A stretch of 64,000 nt of DNA from Ciona savignyi. Its lineage: Eukaryota; Chordata; Ascidiacea; Phlebobranchia; Cionidae. Every line of letters begins with the position of its first letter. Position 1 is the stretch's first letter. Shown piece by piece: positions 23,801 through 37,700 of this stretch. The stretch lies in NCBI GenBank assembly GCA_000149265.1, contig CH001921.1:3974-67973 (forward strand), read 5' to 3'. A program made the position numbers and the translations under genes. The notes beneath the pieces are model-generated. The model was not told where the DNA came from and did not search any database. It saw nothing but the letters and a program-made list of their open reading frames with translations.

Positions 23801-26800
23801 GCGGAAGTATTCCATCGGGACCTCGATTCGTCTGAATATGCAATTTGTCATAATGGCAGTGGATTTGTGCGGTTTATGCCCTAATATGCTGTATATTAGA
23901 TAAAGTGATTGGGTTATACTCTATTCTCTAACTTATTTAAAGGGTCCGCAACATTAGAAAGGTTATTAGATTGAAACTTGCCACCAAGTAGCTGGTTGCT
24001 AACTACAATAATGTGGATTGTGCTAAAACTACAGAAAGTCGCCATGACATACAACACTGCAATAGTTCCAATAACCCGACATTGGGTGCAGAGTTTTCCC
24101 AGAATTGTTAGCTTTTAGCTTTTACACCACAACCTTAAATTAAAAGTTGCAACCAAAGTTGTAACTGTAGAGAAATTCGGGCATGAAGAAAAAAATATGG
24201 TAAAAGGTGGGTTTCGAACACACGACCTTCTGTACCCAACCTGTCACACATCCATCCCACCTGTACATCTGCCGAGCCCATGCAACCTTCCCTGATATGG
24301 GGGGAACGTTCCTCGGAATGGGAGGGTCTGTCTTCATCTTCTGATACGCCTTCTTCACTCCCTCCATGTCCCGCGCATAGCGTCCCAACAACACCATGTA
24401 TTTGTCGTGGGTGTCCAGCTTCGCACCCTTGATGCTCTGGAACTTGTTTAGCAGAGCTGCATGGGGACGTGGCGTTTTAAGCACAACGCGTTAGGGGATG
24501 TTCATTCCATAATCAAAATTCGAATTTGATTTAAATAGAAAATGATTTTTTTTTATTCTAGTAATATGAAATTACATGTTAATAGCAAAACATAATGAGT
24601 TTTATTTATTTAATTTTTATTAACAATTAGTAAAAGTGGTAAATCTTGAGTTTCCAGTTTACAGTGATGATTTTAATAAAAATTGCAATTATATTATCAA
24701 ACATAAATGGCAAATATATATTTCTTTATTTAATTAGAAAAAAAATTATTAGTATTAAAAATGTTTTTATTTGCTTGTTTAATGTGTCTTTTTTAAAGGG
24801 GTTAGAAAATCTAGATTTTAAATCCTTAATTCTAGAATGATTCAAATAAGAACTCCATGGATCCAACCCACCAAGCATGTACTCCGTCGTGAGCGGCTTC
24901 GAGAACCAGGTGTCGAGGAAATCTTGCAGGGTTTGTTGCAAATTGTCGATTTGGAGTCGGAAATCGTTGTAATCGGTTTCGAACTCTGCCTTTCTGTGGT
25001 CGAGCACGTCGTATTTCTTCTTCTCTGTGTTTGTGACGATGTTCTGGTATCTGGGGTGGAATGGATGATTTGTTTGATGGGCTCATTGTGTCAAGCCATC
25101 ATCTGAAAGATGTTGGGATCAAAACCAGCTGCAGTCGGTTGTGTCTTGGGACACCTACCTGTCTGAACCGAAAGTTGCCTGAACCCAGTGGAATAATGTA
25201 TGGAACAAAAAGCTATAATAATGCATGAATATATAGAACACACTGCAATAGGTATGGTAACTTGAGTGTGAGCATGAGATAAGTTAAGTGTTATAATGCA
25301 CCCAGTGAAAAAATGGGTTCTACTTAACCTTAAAGATTGTCTTTAGCTCTGATGACCCAACAGCGGACCAAAGATAATCTAAATATTGCCCATGTGATTA
25401 CTTAACGCCTCTAGCGTTTTCCCATTAAATAGGTTTACCCTAAACTTATTCCTCTTAATAGTGTGGCTAGGAAGTTAAGCAGCGCAACCGTACCAGGTTT
25501 CACGTTCAATCCCCCCCACTCACTTGATTGCAATGGAGTCAATCCCTTCAATCTTGACTTTATGAATTTGCGAGAACTCATGCATGGTGGTGAACATGTC
25601 AGACAACTTGTCCAACCTCCTGCAAAATGTGTCGAACTTGCCGAAGATATAATTCTCACTGAACTCGAATTGTCTTTCCTTCGGACTCTCCTGCAAAATA
25701 TTTTAAATATTCTTACAAAATAAAAAATTGCAGAAATTGTTATGTTTTATCTTTTAAACATTGTGTATTAAAAAGGGTGCACCCTTCAAATTAAAAATAG
25801 TAAGTACGTCAGTCGCTATATAAAAAAAAACAATATTACAAAAGTCATAATAGCATGGCATTAAATTAAAATTAAAGAAAACAAGAAAAAACGACAACAT
25901 TTCTTACAGCTCGTCATGGAGATTAGGAAAAAAAGATTCTCTTAAAACCCATGCAAAATTACCCTCAGTTTTTCCTTCACTCTGTGGAAGGATCTCTGAT
26001 ATTCCCTGTTCAACATCCTACAGTCCTCCATCTTTGCAAGAATCACCATTCTATCTTGGTCCCATATTTTGGCTGAGCCATCGGTGATGTAGTGCTTGCA
26101 TGTGGTGATCATTTGGTTGGTCACCTGGGAAGGTTGAATAATTTCAATGAATAAGATGTTTGAGATTAACTGGATAGGCCATCTGCTAGTTGTTTGTGTC
26201 CTTGCAAAGCACTGAAGACACCTCAACCCAATAGATTAATACACTGAGTAAAACCATAGCAATAACACATTTTGGTAGTACAGTAAACTAGTAGACACAA
26301 GGTAATCTAATGATTTTAAGCGTATAAATTACCCTTTTGCTTTTCCTATACACAAAGAAAAACATAAGTATTCTATCTTATCTTGCTTATTGTACATGTG
26401 AATGATTTGTCCTATCCAAACTCATACATACGCATAAAATTATAGTTTGACTCATTTAAACACTATTGCACACCGCATGTGCGCAGGCGAACCGCATATG
26501 GACAGACGCATGCATAACCCCCCCCCCCCCCCATTCACCTTCACAAATAGCGATGTCATACGTTCGGAGGTGTTGTAGTATTGTGATATACAGTGTATCA
26601 TCCGAATGCTGTTCATCAGACTCGGGATGATCTCCACCATGTTACGCGGATTGCACTTGCTCAGCGGGCCAAAGTACTTGTCGAGCGTGTAGAGATATCT
26701 CACGTTGTCCTTCGCCTCGTTGGCTGCGTCAGTGATCCGACTGTCTAGCACCACCCAATGGCGTATGATGCGGGACTTTGCAGCGTGGAGAATTCCAACC

Positions 26801-29800
26801 ACAGTTTTAACCTGGGTTAACAACCATATTTATAGACGTTTCTTAATTATTGATCATATTTATTGCTGTAAATTTGTTGCCAGTAAGTGCAAAAGTGCTT
26901 CCTCCTAGTACAATATGCATGTAGCGAAGTTGGTTAATTTTTAGTTTATATATTTTGTAAATTGATTTTAGGGAGGCAAAATAAGTGCCAGAACAACAAA
27001 AGGGAGTAGTTTGCAACTCCTAGCATATTGACACACCTATTGGTTATTCTATTGTAACATACAGCACAGATATACACATACTCTTGGTGTCTTAATTTCA
27101 TCGAGCAGCGCATTGAACTTTGACATCCTCTGTCTCCAATGTTCCAGCTCAGCTGCCGGACCGATATCATCCGCTTCCTTCCTCATTTGCTCGCTCTCTG
27201 TCAGCACCTGGGAACATGGGATCATTGTTTTAACAACTGTTGCCCCTTCTTCCTGTTTCTAACATAATTTCTAAACATAAACGTTGTTTGTTATCTTTGC
27301 TCCAATATCCCCATAGGTTAGTAAAGATCTGGTGAAACTGTCTAGAGGTTGCAGATTACTTATCAGTGGCATGTTGGGTTAGTGCATTGCCTTTCAGTCG
27401 AAAGGTGGTGAGATCGAAACTGGTCGATAGCTGGTCAGTTATATCATTGAGACACATAGTGGACCTCGTCCGAACCCAATAAATTACGAGGTTCTACCGA
27501 GTTAAAGGAACGTGTCTATCGTATACAACACACTGCAATTGCTCCGGTAACCCGACGGTGGGCGCGAGGTGACCTTACGATTGCCCGTGTATTAACCTCC
27601 TTGGTTTTCCCAATCACAGGGATAAACATGAATATTCCAACCTGGTCGATCTGCTTGCACCAGACTTCGACCACTTTGTCAAGTTTCTCCAGCAGATCAG
27701 AGTTGCGCGAGGCTTGTAGGAAGTCAGCAGGTCCCCTCATCCCATCCAGGTTGTAACCAACGTCCACTTCATCTAGCTCAAACTTACCTGGTTTGCATAT
27801 TTGTAATGATTCTGTCCAGACAACATGCAGACAGTGTTTTATTGTTTGCTTTTATATGTTTATTTAAAACATAAATTTTTATTATAAATTTTCTAATTTA
27901 GAGTAGACATCTAACGTCAAGCCTGTCGTCGGATTGGCTGCCACTGCAGGTAATAATTGCTGGTATTTTATGAACTTGCTTAATTAGCATATATGATATT
28001 GTGTTATATGCTAGTATTTTATCAACTTGCTTAAATAGCATAAATGATAATGTGTAATGTGTTGGTATGTATCTAACCTTCCATACTGATCCTTGCAGTG
28101 GACAGAACTCCAACAAACTTCTCGATCGATTCAATGAACTCCTCTACCTGAGAGGGAATCATAATTATTGGTGGGGGATCGTGATATATTAGCTCATATG
28201 GTTGGGTGCTGGACTGTCTTGCAATAGGTGGCGAGTTCAAAACCAGCCCTGGGCAACACACCGCCTGAACTCATGCGTTGTATTGTTGTGATAAAAAACT
28301 GTATGCAAAAGCAATATTTAATACATTGCAATAGTTGCGGTAAGCCGACTGTGTGGTGAAAGCTCACATGACAATATCCAGTGACTAACATTGCATGGAT
28401 GAGAGCTATTATTGATTTAGTGTTATGTGTTGGAAGATTAGGAAGCATTGCATTTGTAATCAATAGTGTAAAAGTTACTGAATAATCTTGGTCATGATTA
28501 AATATTCACATTTGAATAAGAATAAGAATACTTGCATAATACAACTGATATTGTTGTGATGAATTGGTTCAAGACACAAACAGAAGAACACACACCAATA
28601 ATGACACTAGTATTGCTACTCACCACAGGTGATTTATTGGATGAATCCTCCATTGTAAGCGCTCCCCAGTTGTCCTGTGCTCGCAATGCTGGGATCATTA
28701 CTCGCCCAAGCAGCGCCTCGATGCCTTTCAGGAGTCCCTCTGTGATGATAAGTGGTGATGATGATTAATAGAATATTCAAGTTTTATATAAAGAATTATC
28801 CTTTGGATAATCGTCAAATTACCCCACAAATACATATGAGAGCGTTCTCACACAGGTAAATGGCAGATTACCCCATTCTCGCTGACAGGTTAAGGAAGCT
28901 ATTGCAGTGTGTTGTTTGTTTCTATTCTATGCAAGTTGAATAACAGACAGCTTTATAAATGTTACAATAAAAGTAGCAGGAAAAGCAAGGAATTTAACAT
29001 TATGGCTGTAGTTGAGAACATGATGTTTTGTGTTGTTGCTTAATCTTTTATTATACTTGAATGCTTTACATCCTGATGAAACAGTGCATTACAAACCTGT
29101 GCTGTCAATCATTCCAAAGTTCACTTCATTTGCGATGTTCGCACTTGTGATCGGTTTGGTTATCGTTCTAACGAAGAAGTAGCAAATCCCAGTGAGAGCT
29201 GTAATCAAAGATAATTTTAAATAATTTTAAATGATGAAATGTTTTGTTATTATGCGAAAATTGTGTCAGTGCGAAAATAGAAAAAAAGAGAAACGCTTCT
29301 ATGCAAGATGGCTTCCATATACTACAAATCTCTTTACGTCTAAATAGTTTGGTGGGTTTATGTGTCACCTTTTAATCAAAACATTGTGGGATGGAATCTG
29401 ACCATTATCTAGTCGGTTAGGGCAAGACACTTGAATATTGCCATAACCTAATAGGTTCTACTAAAACTAAAAAAACATCTCATACAAAGCACACTACTCC
29501 AGTAATCAAACAGTGTGGGTCAATCTCGCGATTGATAATGTTTTCCCATCCACGGGGACAAAACATGGATCACACACATGACCTCACCTTCCCCATCCCC
29601 ATTGGTTAGGAACAACTTCTTGGCTGAGACATTTGGAATGACGCTCGCCACATCTGCTCTGGAGTACGCGCTCTCTCTGGGTGCTACGTCCTGGGAGAAC
29701 ATATATTCGCTTGTATATGGTGACCTAATGGTTAACACGACTGATATATATATTAAACCAAACACAAATCCTTCACTTTGTCAGTTCTGATCATCCATGA

Positions 29801-32800
29801 TGATACCAACTTTACACAGAAACGTTCTTGGTGATAAACCCACCAGAGGTGTGAAACGAAGCCCAGTAAAACCATGTCGCTTGTGGTTTAAAACGATCCG
29901 ACCACTCACCTGGTAGTAGAACATGAGCTTCTTAGCTCCATTAGGGCTGAAGAAAGCGTCCATCATGTCAAAGTGGTCGTCGCTCACAATCTGATCTTCA
30001 ACGTGAGTCTCCTCGACGCCAATTGCATCGGCAACCTTCGAACAAATGTTGTACGATTGGGAGTTTGTTTCAATAAATAAAGTGTAACTTTTAATCAAGC
30101 TTTGCTCTGGAACTGGTATAACATAGTGATTCTTCGTGGAAATGTAATTAAAATATCAAAAAAAATAGTGCAGATCAAAAAATTAGTTTTTTTTTGTAAA
30201 AACAAGATATGCTTCACAGGCATCATCAGTATCATATTGAAATACAATGGAATTTATTTTCACTAGGAACCTTGCAAAACAACTCAATGTTAAAAGGAAT
30301 AGAAAGGCTTTTAAACAATCTCTTAACCCTATGTATGGCAAATTTGTCTACAATAAAATATATTGGGCAATCCAATATTGTGTGACTTAATTTTTTTTTT
30401 CTCATATTTGTATGTTTGTACCTATGGTTTTCAGTTTGTTGCTTAAATTATTTTACAATTTAATGCATTTATCTTTCAAATGATCTGTTGAATAAAAATT
30501 GCCAAAACTTAAAATGCTTCCCCAACCTTAGTTATGATGTATTTGTGTCTTGCATCCAGACATGACCTTCTTTCCTCTCTTGTGGCCTTCGCTTGACGAG
30601 CCATTTCCTTCATGGCATCTCCAGATAGAACCATGTTCTTCTTATTGGTGAGCTGGTATTTGGAAGAATATTACATTTTCTAATATTTGAATTTTAGATA
30701 AATTGCTTTACACAAACTATGTCAATGTCTCTATTATATTGTGGAATCGAAACTAGTCGCCAGCTGGTCAGTTTTGTCCTTGAGAAATGCACTTAGTGGA
30801 CATTGGCTGAACCAAGTATTACAGGTAAAAAAAACAATTGTATACGACAAACTGCAATATCACAGTAAGCTGATGGTGGGGGAGTAATCTGATGATTCTC
30901 TAATTTATAACTCTTCCTGTGTTTTTCCATTCCCAGGAATAAAACAAACAATGATGAAAAAGGAATAATCATAACATAAAGCTTTGATAACTTAAGTGTA
31001 GGCAAAAGGTGATCTGACGATTGCCCGTTGGTATCACAGCCTGCATAGATACTGGTTATTGTAGTCATACCGCTGTATTGCTTTGTGCTTGTTGCGAAAA
31101 TGTTGCCATCCTCTTTCGTCCAGAACTTGAGTTTTCTTGATCTTTCACTCTTCGGTGTACCGACCTCTGGACCGGGGCTCCTCGTACACTGTTCGGCGTC
31201 GAAGTGCCGGCCGTGGCATCTTCTGCCCGGCGCCCATCGATCAGCGCATCGGATACCACTCCTAGAAAACCCATTCATCCTTGAGACAATTATACGCAGC
31301 AACTGTCAGATTTCTTTGTGCTCCGGATTATAATAAATTAATCTGTTAAACAAAGGGGCGACACTATAACAAGAGAAACTTCTAACCCTGCCCCTAAACC
31401 TCTATTTAAATATGCGGTTTCACCTATTCTCCTCCTTTTTTAGTTACTGCAACTGTTCAGATTCACTTTCCAAGCATCGCCACTGAAGGAAACGTTCGAC
31501 AACCGGAATAAAATGTTGGAACAAATTGTCTGTTTACAAATGTGACTAAATAACCAAACTTATTGGGTATTAACCTATTTTAACATATTGCTGTTGAATG
31601 CAGGTAAAAATTAAATGAAAAGTAATTTGTTCAACAAAAATCAAATTTTAATTCGGCGTTGCTGAAAATCTCCCGGGCAACCACCACTATAACATGGTTT
31701 ACATTCATATCCTTACATCTTTATAGCAATTTATATCCAATTATAAATTTACCCACATTTTCCAAACGAAACAATTGTCTGCAAATGATTGTAATTGCAA
31801 GCATCTGTCGTCAGCTATGTAGGGAATTCCCCCGAGGTATTTCCCACATTCAAAAAAGATTTGCACATGACGCGGAACCATAGGCACGTCGAAGCGTTTA
31901 CCAACGGATTTGAGAGGATTTTTCATGGAAAACCCAACAATTTTAAAAACGCATACTACTTATGTCTGTTTATATTAGGTTATATCCGCCTAATTATAGG
32001 TATCTAATCGGAGCCACATTTTTTGAGGATAAATTCGATTTTCAAAGCGGGTATAACCCTTCCCCACAAAACTTAAACGCTTGAAGCTTCATTAAATAAG
32101 TTGTTATCGATGAAATTTGCGCCGTTGAATTACGATTGTATTATTTGGTTGAACAAAAACTAAAATTAACGTTTTTTTAAATACCAAATTGCAATATTTC
32201 TTGCCATTTGACTATGAGCATGTGGTATTTTGAGGGATACGAGTGGGATAATGTATCGGGACATGATTAACCATTTAAGGGCGTACGGTCGTGTGGCCAA
32301 ACGGTTATCGCGACCGATACATATACCGACTCCTATACAAAAAAACGTTCCTAGTGACGAGCACATCATCGGTTCGAAACTTGGCTCAGTAAAAAAAAAT
32401 AAACATTTAAGGGGATCGGCACCATGTTTATAACCAGTTGTCCGCGCATTTTACACTTCAGATCTTAGCGTGGTGTTTATTTACTCGTAAATGTGGCTCA
32501 GGCGATGAAAATATTATTGTTTTGCTCCAAGAGTGTAATATAGATCTATGTTGAGATCGTGTTCCTTTGTCTGGCACATGTTGTTGTACATCGTCCCGTA
32601 TTCTGTTACATATCAGTGCCACACAGGGGGTATGTAATCCACTTAAAGTGTGACGGCTCCAACAAGAAGTTGAAAATATGAATAAACCGAGTAATGGACC
32701 TTTGCACTCTATATTGACCCCTTCACCTAAGTTCGATATTCATTTCGCACGAAGGTGGTGTCCAATTTCACTGCTTTCGTTCGTCAACAAATCAAAAAAG

Positions 32801-33585
32801 GTAAATAAACTATACAATGTGCAAAAAATTGACAGTAATACCGAAGCGGTGCAGAAAACAAACGGTTAATCGTAATATTTTCATCTTCGAAAGGAAGATA
32901 TCGTTAACGTTTCTGGATTTCCACCAAATAGACGGTTGGTCTTCATACGACAAAACGTTTTCCGTGGCTCTCAACCGTTTGTTTAATGGGCGTTGCTATA
33001 GTGCCAGAAACTCGATACGTCTTCATTGTTGGATCGTAGTAATTATGTTTAAACGAATTACTACGATCAATGCGCGTTCACCCAGTCCATAACAAACTTT
33101 AAAATAGTGTTAATCGGTTCTAAAAATTCTCACACAAATCAATATGCTGTGACAGAAATAATGTTTTCGTTTAATATTAATTTTTCACCTGGTTCGTTTT
33201 CTTCTTCAATTATGGCATTCGCTGTTACGACTCGCATACACTTACGTGGTTGGTATGACGAATGAAACCAACCACGGCGTAACAACATTAATTAGTTTGA
33301 TAACAATTTTGTTAAAAACATGACTGTATTAATTTATTTGCAGTTTTGATGGAATATAATTTTTCTAATTTAATTGATTTCATTCTAGACGCATTTTAAC
33401 TAATGCCGTTTTGCTGTATTTTTTCCTGCCTTCCAATTTTTATAAAAGTTTTGTTGTGTGTTTCACAGTGAAAATGTAAATTGCTCACCAGCTTTTTGTG
33501 GAATGGCCGGAGATCCGTTCCCGGTGTCGGGCTTGGGCGACGGAGGTTTGTTCGCTTCCTTGTCCAGTTCCGCAGCATCCGACAT
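20811..33585 (-). CDS. Axonemal outer-arm dynein heavy chain, DNAH5/8 type, N-terminal tail, truncated
   Basis: Twenty exons: 33489-33585, 31071-31261, 30527-30652, 29910-30035, 29588-29690, 29097-29198, 28624-28739, 28078-28147, 27642-27787, 27082-27207, 26539-26811, 25963-26124, 25524-25690, 24872-25050, 24261-24456, 23694-23831, 22843-23047, 22035-22244, 21255-21452 and 20811-20898, roughly 1000 residues. Phases agree throughout. Segments such as [34 protein letters not shown] and [15 protein letters not shown] match the DHC_N1 tail of DNAH5/DNAH8. That tail binds intermediate chains and the docking complex in cilia. The first two exons encode a Pro/Ser-rich extension and are supported only by start codon, splice sites and phase. 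The last donor is uncertain. The motor domain lies beyond the gap and is absent from the window. Confidence 0.9.
23120..23335 (+). repeat. Degenerate SINE-A copy in dynein intron
   Basis: Weak match to the SINE-A body (cctgagcaagacacaaaccc, then agtagctccagtaacccaat). It is diverged and lacks the TATCC tail. Confidence 0.45.
26519..26532. repeat. Poly-C run beside dynein exon donor
   Basis: A run of 14 C a few bases downstream (in gene sense, as a G run) of the donor of exon 26539-26811. Its length is likely to be variable or poorly called. Confidence 0.9.
27366..27639 (+). repeat. SINE-A copy abutting a dynein splice donor
   Basis: Plus-sense SINE-A whose 3' end (gggataaacatgaatattcc) stops at 27639, directly against the donor at 27640-27641 of the minus-strand exon 27642-27787. 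The tail pentamers are missing, as if the end was trimmed or drifted into the splice site. Confidence 0.75.
30735..30950 (+). repeat. Diverged SINE-A copy
   Basis: Recognisable gaaactagtcgccagctggtcag head and ttttccattcccaggaataaa end, with several deletions. It lies in a dynein intron. Confidence 0.5.
32283..32402 (+). repeat. SINE-B copy (second tRNA-derived family)
   Basis: A family of about 110 bp: A-box-like gtgtggccaaacggttatcg, cgaccgatacatataccgac, then B-box-like atcggttcgaaacttggctc and an A-rich tail. The same family occurs at 48466, 57118 and 62779. Confidence 0.8.
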
Positions 33586-34194
33586 TTTCGGGGTTTCTCG
33601 AAAAAAAGCGTTTCTCGTACAAAAATAACGATTAAGTATATCAACTTCGAATATAACTTGTTTCCTAGGAAGTTATCTTGATAGAATGACGACGATGCGA
33701 GGGCTTGGCCCGGGCGAGCCTATGCGCGGTGTCGAGTTACGGTTTTCGCTTGGATACCAAGTATTATGATTGGATAAGACTAAGGGAGTAATTTCAACTT
33801 CTGCAACGTGATAGCTTTACAGACGTCACTACATAACAATTACGTGATTGGCTAGATATTGGCGCGTATTCAAACCATCGTAATTTACCATTTACTTTTT
33901 AAATAAGTTTAGAACATACAATCTTTCACTTGGTAATTAGTTCTCCATGTTTGCAATGTCACATATTACAATACAATTTGCCCGGGAAGTGATTGACGAC
34001 ATTTGTTCAGTGTTTAGTAAACAAGGGGACCCCCTTGTATTATGTGATAATTCCACTATTTCATCTTTATCCTACTAATACACAATCCGGCCGCTTAATT
34101 GGTTGGAACAACAACGATTTGTAACCGCCTGAGAGGTTTGAGATGGAAACCAGCCGCCGACATTGATGGTGTCCTTAGGCAGAGCACGCAGAAG

Positions 34195-34457
34195 ATAGCC
34201 TTTTAGACGATGGGTTGCAGGTTCGAAACTGGTCTCCAGCTGGTCGATTGTGTCCTCGGACAAGGCACTTAACGGACATTGCCTGAGCCCAGCGGATTAA
34301 TGTATTCTACCAAATTAAAGAAACGTATCACTCATACATAACGCACTGTAATAGCTCCGGTAACCTGACAGTGGGCACGAGGTGATCTGATGATTGCCTG
34401 TGTGTTAACCCCCTTGGTTTTCCCATTCACGGTGATAAACATGAATATCCTATCCTA
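34195..34457 (+). repeat. SINE-A copy downstream of FBXO7
   Basis: Good copy with ggttgcaggttcgaaactgg, the conserved body and an aacatgaatatcctatccta tail. Confidence 0.8.
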
Positions 34458-34567
34458 TTCCAATTGTTAAAAAGTTTGCATTTCATATGATCCTTTTATG
34501 CACAAGCCCGTCAATGCGGCTGTGGTTCCCATGGCCATTATACAGTCGAGTTTATGACTGAGAATTC

Positions 34568-34573
34568 TTTATT
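34568..34573 (-). terminator. Likely FBXO7 polyadenylation signal
   Basis: TTTATT on the plus strand (AATAAA on the minus strand), about 130 bp downstream of the FBXO7 stop codon. Confidence 0.5.
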
Positions 34574-34703
34574 TTTGAAACATGTTACAAACGATTGCTT
34601 ACTACAATAACAGCAGAAATATTAACGAAACCTACACAAGTACACAGTGGTACGGCCAGCATATGTAACACAAGAGCAATGTAATTTGCATGTTAGGTGT
34701 GGT

Positions 34704-37700
34704 TTACATAAATCCGCCGAATCCGCCGCCAAATCCACTTCCGCCGAATCCGTTGCCCCGTCTATTCCGTCGTTGGCTTGGTAACATGGGCATACCTGGG
34801 GTGACGTCATCATCCATCATCCCACCCCCTCTACCAGGTCGAAACCCACCCGGATATGGGTTCATGGGGTCGAATCTGGACCCCGGCAGAGGATTGTGGG
34901 GTCCTGGTCTGGTGGGTCCCATTGGGTTGGGGTGGAATGGGTTGGCACGACCCCTGCCTCCGAAGGGACCGAATGGAAATGTTGGGTCGAGGTCATAATC
35001 ACCACCTGCATGTTTGAAGTTAATAGGAGCATAGGATGGTTGTATATAGTTTTATGTGAAATTAATGTATAATCTGACGAATGCCCCTGTGATAACACTT
35101 CTTGCGTTTTCCCATTCACGGGAATAAACATGAAGACCCTGTCCTGTTTTAAATAAACAATTTAAAAAATACTAAGCCCATGGACAGTTCGAGAATGCTA
35201 ACCAATACAAGCTTGACACCACATGTGTTACGGCAAGTCAAAGCATCATAGGCTGGTTTAACATGCAGGATACAATACCAATACTGATCTCGTTATTAAA
35301 GGGGTTGAACGATGTTAATGTTGATTTCCTGGGGTGAATCTTATATGCAGCCCAACAAACATGTGCAATCGAAACCAGCTGCTGGCAAGGTGGGTCCTCG
35401 GACAATGCATTTAGCGTAAATGCCATGGGCCCAGTTGACTAATTGGCTGTATGTGCTAAAACCACCTAAATCAACTCACTGCAATAATTGGACTTATCCT
35501 GTGTTAAAATCCTGTTCCTGTGTTGTGATTAGTTTCACGTTCTGTTATTTAATATTAGGGCAACAATGATTAAACTAAAAAAACTAAAAAATTAAAAAAA
35601 CTAAGTCGGACTTTACATTGTCCTGCCAGTTGGTCTAACGGTTAAGAGCGCCGCCTTTCAATCGAAAGCTGCAGGTGCGAAACTGGTCGCTAGCTAGTCG
35701 GTTGTGTCCTTGGGCAAGGCACTTTACGGATATTGCCTGAACCCAGCGGATTAATGGGTCCTACCAAATTAAAAGGAACGTGTCTATTATATACGTAACC
35801 CACTGCAATAGCGCCGGTAACCCGACGGTGGGCGCGAAGGTGATCTAACGATTGCCCGTGTGTTAACCCCCTTGGTTTTCCTATCCACGGGGATAAACAT
35901 GAATATCCTATCCTATACATCCTATACAGGATACTGTATTCGTATACTGGAAGAGGAAATTTACTTTATGACAGGACCGATATATAATATCCAACACCCC
36001 ATGCTCACCAATCATTCCAAGGGGCTGGTCAGGGAATGGGGGGGCGTTGGGGTTCGTTGGGGGGTAAGGTTGTCCAGGGAAACCCCCTGGGTGAGGAATT
36101 ACGGGGGTGAAGAAATCTGCTTCTCTCGCAATTCGTTCCCGTTCTCGTACTTGTTGCCGTTTCCTCTTGTACTTCTGCACGTACGTCTGCAATATACGTA
36201 GTTACCACACCATTTTATTAAGCACGCTAAAACCTTCATTTTAGGCATGGATTTTAAAATTAATGTGTGCAGCATCGCACCAATTTATTATTAATTATAG
36301 AAACCTTGGGTAGCATAAATATGGTTATTCTTAGCTACATGTTTGTGCAACCCATCATTACACTGTGGTGTGCACTAAATGCTATGCACAAGGACACAAC
36401 CAACTAACAAGGCCGACAGTCCAACGCACTGCCAATCAGCTAACCGGACATCCAGACAGCAAATCTTACTTCTCTCCAAGACTGGCCATGTGTGTCTCCA
36501 GGCACCACATTGAAATCCTTAATAAAGAGCGACCTCCATAAGTTGTCTTCCTTTGAAACATCGGACAAGATGCGGCATGTCTGGGGTTGGGGGAGGTTAG
36601 TTTGGATCCATGGCTAATTGTACAGGGCTTTACAAATGGGAAATCACATCAGTGTTACCTGAGACACTGCACATACGCTCTGCACATCGAGGTGGGAAAG
36701 TATTCGTAGCAGAAGTTCAGGGAACAATGATAGCAATCCATGTATCGGGGGGGAGTTGTAGTTCTTGGGAGGAAGATGGTTATTGAGGGGAAGATAAGTA
36801 TGTTCGGGTTGGTTACCTGCTCGCATGTTGTCAATTGCTCTGTAGGCAACCGTCTCTTTGAAACTGTGCGCGAGTTTCGTCAGATCTTTAAACACCTGAC
36901 TACTATCTGATGGCTCTGTAAGAGTGTGGATAGAATTGGAAGCATAATGCATGAAGTTGTTTGTTAGAAACAATTGGTTGAAATTGGAATGAGCTCCAAA
37001 GTATGAAAATCCTAATCAGTAACACATGGATCCACAAACATAAAGGATTGGGTTTGTAGGATCGAAGCTGGCCAGTTAAACTTGGGCAAGGCACTTGGCA
37101 TACATCGCCTGAACCCAGTGGATTAATCACTTGTACCAGTACTGAACAGAATAATACATGGAGTTATACAATAGACTTTGCATAAATTATTGAAAAAAAT
37201 AACTACTTCCCGCATCATCTCTCATAATAAAGAAAACTATTACTTTGACTTGATGCTAACACACTTAATCCATCAAACTTTCTACTTACTTGATTCAACA
37301 TTAAATTTCTTCACAAATTCTCCCGATTTGATCTGCAGAGTAAGAACTTGTTCTTCAGTGTTGTTGCATGGACGAACTAGACCTGGGAGAGAACAATACA
37401 AACATCATACAACCACTATAAAGTATCGTCCACACAATCGTTCCAGTGCTGGTTGTGCTTTGCCCCACACTCTTCTTCGGGGCTTTATTTCATTTGATTT
37501 TAATTTTGTTTACAAATTATTACCATCTCGCATAAGATTGCGATATAAAAATCGCGTATCATGACCAAAAATAACTGCACAAAATTATAATATTCCATCA
37601 TAGAAACTATTAAAACAAATTCAAATAAAGCATGGCAAGGATAACACAATATTAAATAACATGATATATAGCGACTGTCGTTTTTTTCCTGCTTTTTTTT

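Larger units (their letters stand above)
33586..34703. other. Intergenic: dynein 5' flank and FBXO7 3' flank
   Basis: Head-to-tail arrangement on the minus strand: the FBXO7 stop at 34704 is about 1.1 kb upstream of the dynein start codon. It contains a SINE-A (34195-34457) and a minus-sense AATAAA at 34568-34573, suitable for FBXO7 polyadenylation. The dynein promoter should lie close to 33.6-34.0 kb. Confidence 0.55.

Noticed and set aside
31741-31926. Minus-strand 61-codon frame, [16 protein letters not shown] and so on
   Set aside because: No splice-phase link to the dynein exons and no recognised domain. It contains a gggaattccc motif as in the dispersed repeat, so it is probably chance in repeat-related sequence.
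34690-34998. Plus-strand Pro/Asn/Gly-rich open frame
   Set aside because: Antisense of FBXO7 exon 10, which matches the human C-terminus and joins in phase to exon 9.
36655-36849. Possible 53-nt intron inside FBXO7 exon 7 (donor-like GTAACC after NMRAG)
   Set aside because: Removing it would shift the frame; reading straight through keeps the FP and F-box parts in frame.
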